A stretch of 64,000 bases of DNA, taken from contig NZ_CP101750.1 in NCBI RefSeq assembly GCF_026810505.1, positions 2,199,448-2,263,447 on the forward strand, given 5' to 3'. A program made the position numbers and the translations under genes. Shown piece after piece: positions 47,730-56,174 of the stretch. This DNA comes from Streptomyces sp. Je 1-369 (lineage in GTDB: Bacteria; Actinomycetota; Actinomycetes; Streptomycetales; Streptomycetaceae). Below the pieces are notes generated by a model, which did not search any database, had not been told where the DNA came from, and saw only the letters and a list, made by a program, of their open reading frames with translations. Position 1 is the stretch's first letter, and each line of letters opens with the position of its first letter.

Positions 47730-47755
47730 CCTCCCGCCCGGTACCGGGCGGGAGG
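47730..47755 (-). terminator. Perfect palindromic terminator after terC
   Basis: CCTCCCGCCCG-GTAC-CGGGCGGGAGG, 26 bp of perfect symmetry giving an 11-bp stem and GTAC loop, 8 bp beyond the terC stop. Confidence 0.9.
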
Positions 47756-47762
47756 GGTGCCG

Positions 47763-48761
47763 TCAGGCCTCGACGCTGTCCTTGCGGGCGTCGTCGCCGC
47801 CCTCGGCGGCCGCCTGCTGCTCCTGCTTCTTGGAGGCGATGAGGCTGGTGATCGTGGTGATCACCAGGACGCCGCAGATGACGCCCAGCGAGACGGGGAT
47901 GGAGATCTCGGGGACGTGCACCCCGTTCTCGTGCAGGGCGTGCAGGACGAGCTTCACGCCGATGAAGCCGAGGATCACCGACAGGCCGTAGCTGAGGTGG
48001 ACCAGCTTCCTGAGGAGTCCGCCGATGAGGAAGTACAGCTGGCGGAGGCCCATCAGGGCGAAGGCGTTGGCGGTGAAGACGATGTACGGGTCCTGGGTGA
48101 GGCCGAAGATCGCCGGGATGGAGTCCATCGCGAAGAGCACGTCGGTGGTGCCGATGGCGAGCATGACGACCATGAGCGGCGTCATGATCTTCTTGCCGTT
48201 CTTCCTGATGAACAGCTTCGTGCCCTCGTACCGGTCCGAGACGCCGAACTTCTTCTCGATGGACTTCAGGAGGCGGTTCTCCTCCCAGTCCTCTTCCTCG
48301 TCGTCGGCGCGGGCCTCCTGGATGAGCTTCCAGGCGGTGTAGATGAGGAACGCGCCGAAGATGTAGAAGACCCACGAGAAGTTGGCGATGACCGCGGCGC
48401 CGGCGGCGATGAAGATCGCTCGCAGGACCAGGGCGATCAGCACGCCGAACAGCAGCACGCGCTGTTGCAGGTGGGAGGGGACCGAGAACTTCGCCATGAT
48501 CAGGATGAAGACGAAGAGGTTGTCCACGGAGAGGGACTTCTCGGTGATGAAGCCGGCGAAGAACTCGCCGGACGCCTGGCTCTCGCCCGCGAGGAGCAGG
48601 CCGAGTCCGAAGAGCGCCGCGAGGACGATCCAGACGACCGTCCAGATTCCGGCTTCCTTGATCGACACGTCATGGGGCTTGCGCCCGATGAAGAAGTCGA
48701 CCGCGATCAGGGCACACAGACCGAGAACGGTCGTTACCCACAGGGTCATTGAAACGTCCAC
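47763..48761 (-). CDS. terC: TerC/Alx-family integral membrane protein
   Basis: 332 residues, about nine helices. TerC hallmarks: FFAGFITEKSLSVDNLFVFI (about 66-85, acidic residues within helices) and TTDVLFAMDSIPAIFGLTQD (about 205-224). TerC/Alx proteins are implicated in manganese export and in metalation of exported enzymes. GTG 48761 has GGAGG four bases upstream; ATG 48749 is 16 bases away. The leader is a yybP-ykoY-type manganese riboswitch, which supports a Mn role. Confidence 0.95.
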   Translation of the reverse strand: MDVSMTLWVTTVLGLCALIAVDFFIGRKPHDVSIKEAGIWTVVWIVLAALFGLGLLLAGESQASGEFFAGFITEKSLSVDNLFVFILIMAKFSVPSHLQQRVLLFGVLIALVLRAIFIAAGAAVIANFSWVFYIFGAFLIYTAWKLIQEARADDEEEDWEENRLLKSIEKKFGVSDRYEGTKLFIRKNGKKIMTPLMVVMLAIGTTDVLFAMDSIPAIFGLTQDPYIVFTANAFALMGLRQLYFLIGGLLRKLVHLSYGLSVILGFIGVKLVLHALHENGVHVPEISIPVSLGVICGVLVITTITSLIASKKQEQQAAAEGGDDARKDSVEA

Positions 48762-48765
48762 TGCG

Positions 48766-48773
48766 CCTCCGGC
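48766..48773 (-). promoter_or_regulatory. terC ribosome site complementary to riboswitch P1
   Basis: On minus GCCGGAGG contains the Shine-Dalgarno GGAGG of terC. It is exactly complementary over 8 nt to CCTCCGGC at 48811-48804, the 3' strand of the aptamer's P1 stem. The two pairings exclude each other, so P1 formation would free the ribosome site. Confidence 0.65.
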
Positions 48774-48801
48774 GTCGTACGGCTACTGATCAGCGTCGTC
48801 G

Positions 48802-48918
48802 CTGCCGGAGGTCTCTTCCACCCGAGGCGGTTGCCGCCATGTGTCGGGCCGACGCCCCGGGACCGATGGCGGTCCGTATTGACGGGTACGTCGCAGCCGG
48901 GAGTACTCCCCTCCGCAG
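48802..48918 (-). promoter_or_regulatory. yybP-ykoY manganese riboswitch upstream of terC
   Basis: About 117 nt. P1 pairs CTGC-GGAGG (48918-48910) with CCTCC-G-GCAG (48811-48802), nine pairs and one bulged G. Conserved family elements appear in order on minus: GGGGAGTA (48911-48904), CGTCAATACGG (48884-48874), and GGAAGAGACC just before the closing strand (48819-48810), compared with the family's GGGGAGUA, CGUCAAU and AAGACC. It ends 41 nt before the terC start. The family senses Mn2+ and controls TerC, MntP and P-type ATPase genes. Confidence 0.8.
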
Positions 48919-48970
48919 GTAGAAGCGTACGCGAAGTACCAAGCATTGGTAAAGGAGACGGCAAACAAGA

Positions 48971-49011
48971 GCCAAAAGCCCTGGTCAGGGCGGTACAAAA
49001 GTCGCTTTGGC
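48971..49011 (-). terminator. Hairpin after the TerD-FtsK-like gene
   Basis: Inner stem GCCCTG-GT-CAGGGC (48978-48991) inside an outer GCCAAA (48971-48976) / TTTGGC (49006-49011) pairing, directly after the stop at 49013. It may separate this gene from the riboswitch leader of terC downstream. Confidence 0.45.
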
Positions 49012-49012
49012 G

Positions 49013-50965
49013 TCAACGTCCGCCGGTGCGTCGGGCCGTGGCGACCCGGTCGAGGAGCTGCCGCAGGATCTGGCTGTTCGACGGGATCACCGGCGGGTCG
49101 TACGTCCACGTGTGCCCGACCCAGGGGTCGGCGAGGTGGTCGTCGGGCACCGGCGTCAGCCGCAGCAGCGCACGCCACAGGGGGTCGAGCAGCGGGCCGT
49201 ACGCGGCGGCGTCCTCGCGGTCGGCGACCATCATCAGGTGGACGCCGACGGCCGGGCCCTCGTCCGCGAGGTAGCGCAGCTGGGTCACGGCGCGATCGTC
49301 GAAGCCGTGCGGGAAGTCGTTGACGATCAGGAGCTGCTCGGCGATGTCCAGGTCCGGCGGCAGCGCGTCGGCGGCGGCCCCTCGAACGGCCATCTGGACC
49401 AGGTCCACGCGCTGCGTGAGCCCGCCGAGGACGTCCGCGACACCGGCCGCCCCGGTGGCGGGCGGCCCGGCGAGCACACCGGCCGTCACCAGCGGGGCGA
49501 GCGAGGCGGCGGCGGCGCCCGCCGCGTCGATGACGTGCACCTGGAACTCGCCCGCCGGATAGGCCGCGAGGAGCCGCGCCGCGTGCGCGACGGCGGTGTC
49601 CATGGCCAGCCTGCGCAGCTCGGCGGAGTCCGTGAAGGTGTTGGTCAGGGCCTTGCCGCTGTCGATCCACAGGCCGCGCTCCAGGGGCAGCCGCACGAGC
49701 ATCGGGATCCGCAGGTCGACGCGCTCGGGCAGGTGGAGGTCGCCGAGACGCAGCGCCATGGGGATCTCCATCGGCGCGCGGTACGCGTGCCAGGCGGGGC
49801 TGCTCCACGACGCGTACGCCGGGGGCAGGGCGGGCTCGACGACCTCGGCCTCGGCGGCGAGCTGGGCCAGGTCGCGGTCGAGGGCGGCCCTGGCCCGGGC
49901 GACGAGGTCGGCGTGTTTGGCGCGGGCGCTCTCGCGCGCGGCGTCACCGGCGCCGCCGATGCGGCCGCGCGGGTCGGAGAGGACCTTGTCGAGCTCCTGC
50001 TCCATGCGGGAGTCGGCGAAGTCGACGGCGCTGCGGTACGCCGCCGTGGTGCGGGCCAGGTCCTCGAACATGCCCCACACCTGGTTGTAGAGCCGCTCCT
50101 CCATGGACCAGCCGGTGGCGTCGCCCGCTACCGGCCGGGCGGGCTCGCCGGGGCGGGCCGGGGGCACGGTGGGCGCGGGCGGCGGGGGTGCGGTGGTCCG
50201 GCGGCTCGGGTGCGCGTAGTTGACGGGGCCGCCGCTCGGCCGGTCGGCGGGGGCGAGGGGGGTGTCGTCGCCCGGCTGCCGTGCGGGGCGGGCCTGTGCG
50301 ACGTCGGGGCGGTCCTCGGGCGGCGGGGCGGGGTGGCCGTCCTGGCCCTGGGACGCGGTGCGCACGCGGGTGCCGTCGGCGGGGCGGGGCGGCGGAGCGG
50401 CCACGGAGCGGGCCAGGCCCTGGGCCACCGCTTCGTTGATCGCGGCGGCCAGCTCGCGGGCCTCCGGCAGGCCCTGGTCGGTGAGCATGTCGGCGAGGCC
50501 GCCCGCGTACCCCTGGCCGACGGCGCGGACCTTCCAGGCGCCCTGGCGGCGGTAGAGCTCCAGGGCGACGACGGCGGACTCGGCGTCCAGATCGGTGAGG
50601 GTGTAGCTGGCGATCTCGGTGCCGTCGAGTCCGGTGACCGCGACGAAGGGGGCGGCGAGGGCGCGGAAAGTGGCCGGGCCCTCGACGCCGACGGGCAGCG
50701 CGAGCAGCACGCTGACGCGGTGAACGGTGTCCTGGAGTGCGCCGAGGTCGACGGCGAGGCGGTGGTCGGCGGCCGCCTGTTTGGACACCTCGAGGCCGGG
50801 GAGGGTGGGCGAGCCGGGGTGGGCCACCCATTCCACGCCGTGGACCCGGCCCCGGTCGTCGCCGAGCGTGGCGCCCGCGACGACGGGTCGGCCTGCCGAC
50901 ACGCGGATCTCCAGGCGGGTCCCGGGAAGCGGGTGGTTCTGCCCCCGCACCAGCTCGGCCGTCAT
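49013..50965 (-). CDS. TerD domain fused to degenerate FtsK/EccC-like ATPase domain
   Basis: 650 residues. The first roughly 185 resemble a TerD domain (THRLAV-type strand as ADHRLAVDLGALQDTVHRVS, then GLDGTEIASYTLTDLDAESA). A Pro-rich linker of about 100 residues follows. The C-terminal about 350 residues look like an FtsK/SpoIIIE-type motor: strand FQVHVIDAAG, Walker B-like EQLLIVNDFP and GVHLMMVADRED (compare GVHLLLATQR in FtsK). At the P-loop position it reads WIDSGKALTN, so Walker A is lost. It lies 81 bp after terD on the same strand and upstream of terC. Confidence 0.82.
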   Translation of the reverse strand: MTAELVRGQNHPLPGTRLEIRVSAGRPVVAGATLGDDRGRVHGVEWVAHPGSPTLPGLEVSKQAAADHRLAVDLGALQDTVHRVSVLLALPVGVEGPATFRALAAPFVAVTGLDGTEIASYTLTDLDAESAVVALELYRRQGAWKVRAVGQGYAGGLADMLTDQGLPEARELAAAINEAVAQGLARSVAAPPPRPADGTRVRTASQGQDGHPAPPPEDRPDVAQARPARQPGDDTPLAPADRPSGGPVNYAHPSRRTTAPPPPAPTVPPARPGEPARPVAGDATGWSMEERLYNQVWGMFEDLARTTAAYRSAVDFADSRMEQELDKVLSDPRGRIGGAGDAARESARAKHADLVARARAALDRDLAQLAAEAEVVEPALPPAYASWSSPAWHAYRAPMEIPMALRLGDLHLPERVDLRIPMLVRLPLERGLWIDSGKALTNTFTDSAELRRLAMDTAVAHAARLLAAYPAGEFQVHVIDAAGAAAASLAPLVTAGVLAGPPATGAAGVADVLGGLTQRVDLVQMAVRGAAADALPPDLDIAEQLLIVNDFPHGFDDRAVTQLRYLADEGPAVGVHLMMVADREDAAAYGPLLDPLWRALLRLTPVPDDHLADPWVGHTWTYDPPVIPSNSQILRQLLDRVATARRTGGR

Positions 50966-51046
50966 CGCGTTCGTTCCCCCTCGTACGTACGGATGGTGCT
51001 TGTGGTGCCGGTGGTGCTCGTGGCGCCCGTTACTGCTTGTGGTGCT

Positions 51047-51625
51047 TTACAGGTGCGGCAGGATCGACGGCATCAGGTCCTGGAAGGTGCGGCCGTTGGC
51101 CGGGGTGCCGATGGCCGTCATCTGCCAGCCCGCGCCCGCACGGTGGACCTTCGCCATGATCTGCGCGGTGTACTGGCCGCCGCCGTCGAGGGTGTAGCGC
51201 GCGAGTTCCTGGCCGTTGGTCTCGTCGACCAGGCGGCAGAACGCGTTCTGCACCTCCTGGAAGGTCTGGCCGGTGAACGAGTTCACCGTGAAGACGATCT
51301 GGTCGATGTGGACGGGGATCCGCTGGAGGTCGACGAGGATCGCCTCGTCGTCCCCGCCCGCACCGACACCGCCCACGAGGTTGTCGCCGGTGTGCCGCAC
51401 CGAGCCGTCGTCACTGACCAGGTGGCGGAAGAACACGACGTCCACGGGCTGCTTGTCCGCGAACAGCACCGCCGAGGCGTCCAGATCGACCTCACGGGTC
51501 CGCGAGCCGAACAGACCGCGGCGCGGAGCCGCCTGCCACCCGAGTCCCATGCGCACCGCGGACAGGGCGCCCCCGTCGTCCTTCTGCAGGCTGATGGCCT
51601 GACCCTTGGTCATGTTGACCGTCAC
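51047..51625 (-). CDS. terD: TerD-family stress-response protein
   Basis: 192 residues from GTG 51625 (MTVNMTKGQAISLQKDDGG), with AGGGGA six bases upstream. The Ca2+-binding TerD motif appears as GGDDEAILVDLQRIP and the fold's second half as VNSFTGQTFQEVQNAFCRLV. TerD proteins are Ca2+-binding scaffolds in tellurite/phage/stress-resistance Ter systems and affect differentiation in Streptomyces. It has an 11-bp leader hairpin and is followed by the TerD-FtsK-like gene. Confidence 0.94.
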   Translation of the reverse strand: MTVNMTKGQAISLQKDDGGALSAVRMGLGWQAAPRRGLFGSRTREVDLDASAVLFADKQPVDVVFFRHLVSDDGSVRHTGDNLVGGVGAGGDDEAILVDLQRIPVHIDQIVFTVNSFTGQTFQEVQNAFCRLVDETNGQELARYTLDGGGQYTAQIMAKVHRAGAGWQMTAIGTPANGRTFQDLMPSILPHL

Positions 51626-51648
51626 GCGCTGTCCCCTCTCGAACTGCC

Positions 51649-51675
51649 TGGGCAACCGCCTCTTGCGGTTGCCCA
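51649..51675 (-). promoter_or_regulatory. Leader hairpin or operator of terD
   Basis: A perfect 11-bp inverted repeat TGGGCAACCGC / GCGGTTGCCCA with a 5-nt loop, 24 nt upstream of the terD GTG, between the uvrB stop and terD. It is a candidate operator or a 5'-UTR stem-loop; it is too close to terD and 140 bp from uvrB to be a simple uvrB terminator. Confidence 0.55.
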
Positions 51676-51813
51676 GCACCTTATGCACTCCGACCTGCGA
51701 AGCAGCACTCCGGGCCGTACATTGTGGCGGTCTTGCAACAGACCGGGCAGTACGCCGTTTCCCGGGCCTCAGACGTGTTCTCCAGGCCCTTCCGTCACGC
51801 TCTCAGGTCGACC

Positions 51814-53967
51814 TCAGGCCTGGCCCGCCTCCCGCATCTGCCGCAGTTCCTTCTTCATCTCCGACACCTCGTCGCGCAGCCGGGCGGCGATCTCGAACTG
51901 CAGGTCGGCGGCGGCCGCGCGCATGCGCTCGGTCATCTCGTCGATCTGCTCGGCCAGTTCGGCCGCGGGGCGGTCGGTCGGGACGGTGTCCGCGCCCTTC
52001 TTGCCCTTCGCCTTGCCCTTGGCGGGCGCGGCGGCCTTGCCCGCCTTGGCCGCGTCGCCGCCGAGCGAAGGCACCGGGGCCTTGCCGGCCTTCGCCTTGC
52101 GGTAGTCGGAGCCGAGGAGCTGCTCGGTGTCGACTTCCTCGCGGGCGATCTGCGACACGATGTCGTTGATCTTCTTGCGGAGGGGCTGCGGATCGATGCC
52201 CCTCTCCTTGTTGTACGCGATCTGCTTCTCGCGGCGCCGGTTGGTCTCGTCGATGGCCTTCTCCATCGCCGGAGTGATCTTGTCGGCGTACATGTGGACC
52301 TGACCGGACACGTTGCGCGCCGCGCGGCCGATGGTCTGGATCAGGGAGGTGCCTGAGCGCAGGAAGCCCTCCTTGTCGGCGTCGAGGATCGCCACGAGGG
52401 AGACCTCGGGGAGGTCGAGTCCCTCGCGGAGGAGGTTGATGCCGACCAGGACGTCGTACTCCCCCGCCCGCAGCTCGCGCAGGAGCTCCACGCGGCGCAG
52501 GGTGTCGACGTCGCTGTGCAGATAGCGGACCTGGATGCCGAGCTCCAGGAAGTAGTCCGTGAGGTCCTCGGCCATCTTCTTGGTGAGCGTGGTGACCAGG
52601 ACGCGCTCGTCCTTCTCGGTGCGCGTGCGGATCTCGTGCACCAGGTCGTCGATCTGGCCCTCGGTGGGCTTGACGACGACCTCGGGGTCGACGAGGCCGG
52701 TGGGTCGGATGATCTGCTCGACGAAGCCGTCGCCGCGCGAGAGCTCGTACTTCCCCGGGGTCGCCGAGAGGTAGACCGTCTGGCCGATGCGGCCGAGGAA
52801 CTCCTCCCACTTCAGTGGGCGGTTGTCCAGCGCGGAGGGCAGCCGGAAGCCGTGGTCGACGAGGGTGCGCTTGCGGGAGGCGTCGCCCTCGTACATCGCG
52901 CCGATCTGCGGGACCGTGACGTGCGACTCGTCGAGGACCAGGAGGAAGTCCTCCGGGAAGTAGTCCAGGAGGGTGTTCGGGGCGGTGCCCGGGGCGCGGT
53001 CGTCGAAGTGCATCGAGTAGTTCTCGACGCCGGAGCAGGAGCCGATCTGGCGGAGCATCTCCAGGTCGTACGTCGTGCGCATGCGCAGGCGCTGGGCCTC
53101 CAGCATTTTGCCCTGCTTCTCCAGCTCGGCGAGGCGCTCGGTGAGCTCCTTCTCGATGCCGGTGACGGCCTTCTCCAGGCGCTCGGGACCCGCTACGTAG
53201 TGCGAGGCCGGGAAGACGTACAGGTGGTCGTCGTCGCTGATGACCTCGCCGGTGAGCGGGTGCAGGGTGGAGAGCGCCTCGATCTCGTCGCCGAACATCT
53301 CGATGCGCACGGCCAGCTCTTCGTAGACCGGGAAGATCTCGATGGTGTCGCCGCGGACGCGGAAGGTGCCGCGGGTGAACGCCAGGTCGTTGCGCGTGTA
53401 CTGGATGTCGACGAAGCGGCGCAGGAGCTGGTCGCGGTCGATCTCCTCGCCGACCTTGAGGGGGACCATGCGGTCCACGTACTCCTGCGGGGTGCCGAGG
53501 CCGTAGATGCAGGAGACGGAGGCGACCACGACCACGTCGCGGCGGGTCAGCAGCGAGTTCGTGGCGGAGTGGCGCAGGCGCTCCACCTCCTCGTTGATGG
53601 AGGAGTCCTTCTCGATGTACGTATCCGACTGCGGAACGTACGCCTCCGGCTGGTAGTAGTCGTAGTACGAGACGAAGTACTCGACGGCGTTGTTCGGCAG
53701 GAGCTCGCGGAACTCGTTCGCCAGCTGGGCGGCCAGTGTCTTGTTCGGCGCCATCACGAGGGTGGGGCGCTGGAGCTTCTCGATCATCCACGCGGTGGTG
53801 GCGGACTTGCCGGTGCCGGTCGCGCCGAGTAGGACGACATCCTTCTCACCCGCACGGACGCGCCGCTCCAGGTCGGCGATGGCGGTCGGCTGGTCGCCGC
53901 TGGGCTGGTACGGACTGACGACCTCGAAAGGTGCCACCGTGCGTTCGATCTTGGATACGGGCCGCAT
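51814..53967 (-). CDS. uvrB: UvrB, excinuclease subunit
   Basis: 717 residues from ATG 53967. UvrB verifies damage, opens DNA and recruits UvrC. Walker [12 protein letters not shown] (about 38-48), the beta-hairpin [20 protein letters not shown] (about 92-111), helicase motif [12 protein letters not shown], motif [12 protein letters not shown], and the C-terminal UVR domain that meets UvrC ([18 protein letters not shown]). A Lys/Ala-rich insert ([18 protein letters not shown]) precedes the UVR domain. An in-frame GTG at 53997 lies inside the PafBC-type promoter, so the shorter start is used. Confidence 0.97.
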   Translation of the reverse strand: MRPVSKIERTVAPFEVVSPYQPSGDQPTAIADLERRVRAGEKDVVLLGATGTGKSATTAWMIEKLQRPTLVMAPNKTLAAQLANEFRELLPNNAVEYFVSYYDYYQPEAYVPQSDTYIEKDSSINEEVERLRHSATNSLLTRRDVVVVASVSCIYGLGTPQEYVDRMVPLKVGEEIDRDQLLRRFVDIQYTRNDLAFTRGTFRVRGDTIEIFPVYEELAVRIEMFGDEIEALSTLHPLTGEVISDDDHLYVFPASHYVAGPERLEKAVTGIEKELTERLAELEKQGKMLEAQRLRMRTTYDLEMLRQIGSCSGVENYSMHFDDRAPGTAPNTLLDYFPEDFLLVLDESHVTVPQIGAMYEGDASRKRTLVDHGFRLPSALDNRPLKWEEFLGRIGQTVYLSATPGKYELSRGDGFVEQIIRPTGLVDPEVVVKPTEGQIDDLVHEIRTRTEKDERVLVTTLTKKMAEDLTDYFLELGIQVRYLHSDVDTLRRVELLRELRAGEYDVLVGINLLREGLDLPEVSLVAILDADKEGFLRSGTSLIQTIGRAARNVSGQVHMYADKITPAMEKAIDETNRRREKQIAYNKERGIDPQPLRKKINDIVSQIAREEVDTEQLLGSDYRKAKAGKAPVPSLGGDAAKAGKAAAPAKGKAKGKKGADTVPTDRPAAELAEQIDEMTERMRAAAADLQFEIAARLRDEVSEMKKELRQMREAGQA

Positions 53968-53974
53968 GGAATCA

Positions 53975-53997
53975 ACCGTACGACCCCGCACTGACAA
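53975..53997 (-). promoter_or_regulatory. PafBC-type DNA-damage promoter of uvrB
   Basis: On minus: TTGTCAGTG-N8-TACGGT, a full match to tTGTCRGTG-N8-TAnnnT. The -10 hexamer ends 7 nt before ATG 53967, so the mRNA should be leaderless. Confidence 0.85.
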
Positions 53998-54066
53998 CGG
54001 GGCGGGACCGGCCGTCCGGCGGCGCTCCGGTTCGGTCCTGCGGGGCGCCGCGGGGTGCGCCCGTGC

Positions 54067-54951
54067 TCACCAGTTCTGCGGGGTGCGGGAGCCGGGGCGG
54101 GTGCGGGAGCGGGGGCGGGTCCTGCGGCGGGAGACGGGCACGTGGCGGTCGCCGGAGCGCGGGACGGGGTAGGACTGCCGGGTGCGGTTGCCGTTCGCGG
54201 GGTTCCTGACGTCCGCCTGGCCGCCCATCACCATGAGCGGGTCGAACATCACGATGACGCCCGCGAGGAGCAGGAAGGCCAGCGGCCCGATCATCATGGG
54301 CGCGAGGATCTCGGCGGGCGAGTCGCCGGGCGGGGCGGCGCCCGAGCCGTGCAGATGGACGCTGAGGCCCGCCATGCCCATGTAGTGCATGCCGCTCACG
54401 GCCAGCCCCATGACGAGGCTCGCGCCGAGGCTCCACAGGATTCCCCTGACCTGCCCGGCCGCCCAGAGCGCGGCGGTCGCGGCGACCATGGCGATCACCA
54501 CGGACGCGGCGACGGTCAGCGTGTTGTACTCCAGCGTCCCGCGCAGACGCATACCGGCCATTCCCAGGTAGTGCATGGTGGCGACGCCGAGTCCCGTGAT
54601 CGTCCCGCCGGTGAAGAGGGCGGTGCCGGTCGCGCCGCGGTAGCCGACGATGAAGATCCCGATGCCGACCATGACGATGGCGACGGCGAGACTCGCGAAG
54701 GTCAGCGGCTTGTCGTAGTGGATCGGGGCTTCCTCGACGGTGAAGCCCATCATCGCCACGAAGTGCATGGTCCAGATCCCGGAGCCGATCGCGGCCGAGC
54801 CGAGTGCCAGCCAGCCGGGTCGCCAGGAGTGCTCGACGAGGAGCGATCTGGTCGTGCAGCGCAGCCCGAGCGCCCCTCCCAGACACGCCATGAGGTAGGC
54901 CACCACCGGCGTGACGACTCCGTAGCTGAACCCGTCGACCGTGCCCTGCAT
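54067..54951 (-). CDS. MHYT-domain membrane sensor protein
   Basis: 294 residues from ATG 54951, with GAAGGG about ten bases upstream. Seven predicted helices with three MHYT-type motifs: WTMHFVAMMGF, ATMHYLGMAGM and SGMHYMGMAGL, thought to bind copper and sense O2, CO or NO. There is no GGDEF/EAL domain; the C-terminus is a basic, Arg-rich cytoplasmic tail (RRRTRPRSRTRPGSRTP), so it may signal through a partner. It is divergent from the glpQ gene. Confidence 0.88.
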   Translation of the reverse strand: MQGTVDGFSYGVVTPVVAYLMACLGGALGLRCTTRSLLVEHSWRPGWLALGSAAIGSGIWTMHFVAMMGFTVEEAPIHYDKPLTFASLAVAIVMVGIGIFIVGYRGATGTALFTGGTITGLGVATMHYLGMAGMRLRGTLEYNTLTVAASVVIAMVAATAALWAAGQVRGILWSLGASLVMGLAVSGMHYMGMAGLSVHLHGSGAAPPGDSPAEILAPMMIGPLAFLLLAGVIVMFDPLMVMGGQADVRNPANGNRTRQSYPVPRSGDRHVPVSRRRTRPRSRTRPGSRTPQNW

Positions 54952-55135
54952 GCCCGGTAGCCCTTCTGCCTGTGGTGACCAAATGCCCTGAATACGCCCC
55001 ATACACCCCCTGCCGACGGACATCTGAAAGGCCGTCGGCTGAGGCTGAGAGTAAAGCTCAGCCCGGAACGTAAGAACGATTTTCCGGCAAAGAATCGCCA
55101 TCCCCACGCGCGGGGTCCTTGTCCTTGACGACTCC

Positions 55136-55157
55136 GTTCAACCTGTGGCCATCCTGC
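55136..55157 (+). promoter_or_regulatory. PHO-box-like direct repeat upstream of glpQ
   Basis: Two adjacent 11-nt units, GTTCAACCTGT and GGCCATCCTGC, resemble Streptomyces PhoP direct-repeat units (GTTCAYCYRGG type) at about 8 positions each. They lie 70-90 bp upstream of the GTG. Glycerophosphodiesterase genes are known PhoP targets in Streptomyces. Confidence 0.45.
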
Positions 55158-55226
55158 ACCTGTCTCCCGTTGGCCGTGGACTGTCACTCTCGAGCGGTCC
55201 GCGATCACACGACGCGAGGAGTACCC

Positions 55227-56117
55227 GTGTACGCACGTGCTGCCGTCACCACCGCTGCCCTCCTGGGAGCCGGTGCACTCGTCCTCCCCACCGCCACCGC
55301 CGGCGCGCAGACCCCGGCGCCCAGCGCTGTCCAGCACGACCAGCCGCTCGTCGTCGCTCACCGCGGCGCCTCGGCCTACGCCCCCGAGAACACCTTCGCG
55401 GCCATCGACAAGGCCCGCGACATGGGGTTCCGCTGGGTCGAGAACGACGTCCAGCGCACCAAGGACGGCGAGCTGGTCATCATGCACGACGACACCCTGA
55501 AGCGGACGACGAACGTCGAGGAGCTCTACCCCGACCGCGCCCCCTGGAAGGTCAAGGACTTCACGGCGGCCGAGATAGCCAGGCTGGACGCGGGCAGCTG
55601 GTTCAGCAAGAAGTACGCCGGTCAGCGCGTGCCGACCCTGAAGCAGTACATGCGGCGGGTCTCGCACAACCACCAGAAGCTGGTCTTCGAGTTCAAGAAG
55701 CCCGAGCTGTACCCGGGCATCGAGAAGCAGGGCCTGCGGATCCTGCGCAATGAGGGCTGGCTCGACAAGCACCACGTGAAGAGCAAGCTCGTCATCCAGA
55801 GCTTCAGTGCGGACAGCGTGAAGACGGTGCACAAGCTGCGGCCCGACGTGAAGACCGGCTTCCTCGGCACCCCCGCGGTCGCCGACCTGCCCGCATACGC
55901 GCGCTTCGCGGACCAGATCAACTCGACGCACACGTCCATCTCGGCCGCGTACGTCTCCGCGATCCACTCCCTCAAGGGCCCGCACGGCAAGCCGCTGGAG
56001 ATCTTCACGTGGACCGTGAACGACGCGCCGAACGCCAAGCGGGCCGCGGGCTTCGGCGTGGACGGGATCATCACCAACACGCCGGACGTGGTGCGCAAGG
56101 CGCTGCGCGACGGCTGA
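55227..56117 (+). CDS. glpQ2: Secreted glycerophosphodiester phosphodiesterase
   Basis: 296 residues from GTG 55227, with AGGAG upstream. A signal peptide of about 27 residues ends near AGA. The GDPD catalytic core has VVAHRGASAYAPENTF (about 46-61), ENDVQRTKDGELVIMHDDTL (about 80-99) and VFEFKKPELYPG, covering the metal-binding and general acid/base His residues. It releases glycerol-3-phosphate from phospholipid head-groups or teichoic acids outside the cell, supplying phosphate and carbon. The genome position matches glpQ2 of S. coelicolor as I recall it. Confidence 0.93.
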   Translation: MYARAAVTTAALLGAGALVLPTATAGAQTPAPSAVQHDQPLVVAHRGASAYAPENTFAAIDKARDMGFRWVENDVQRTKDGELVIMHDDTLKRTTNVEELYPDRAPWKVKDFTAAEIARLDAGSWFSKKYAGQRVPTLKQYMRRVSHNHQKLVFEFKKPELYPGIEKQGLRILRNEGWLDKHHVKSKLVIQSFSADSVKTVHKLRPDVKTGFLGTPAVADLPAYARFADQINSTHTSISAAYVSAIHSLKGPHGKPLEIFTWTVNDAPNAKRAAGFGVDGIITNTPDVVRKALRDG

Positions 56118-56145
56118 CGGCGCCGGCTGCCGTCGCCTGAGGGCG

Positions 56146-56168
56146 TTGTCAGTGGGCGGTCGTACGGT
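56146..56168 (+). promoter_or_regulatory. PafBC-type DNA-damage promoter of ogt
   Basis: TTGTCAGTG-N8-TACGGT on plus, a full match to tTGTCRGTG-N8-TAnnnT. The -10 hexamer ends 6 nt before ATG 56175, predicting a leaderless mRNA. Confidence 0.85.
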
Positions 56169-56174
56169 GTCGCT

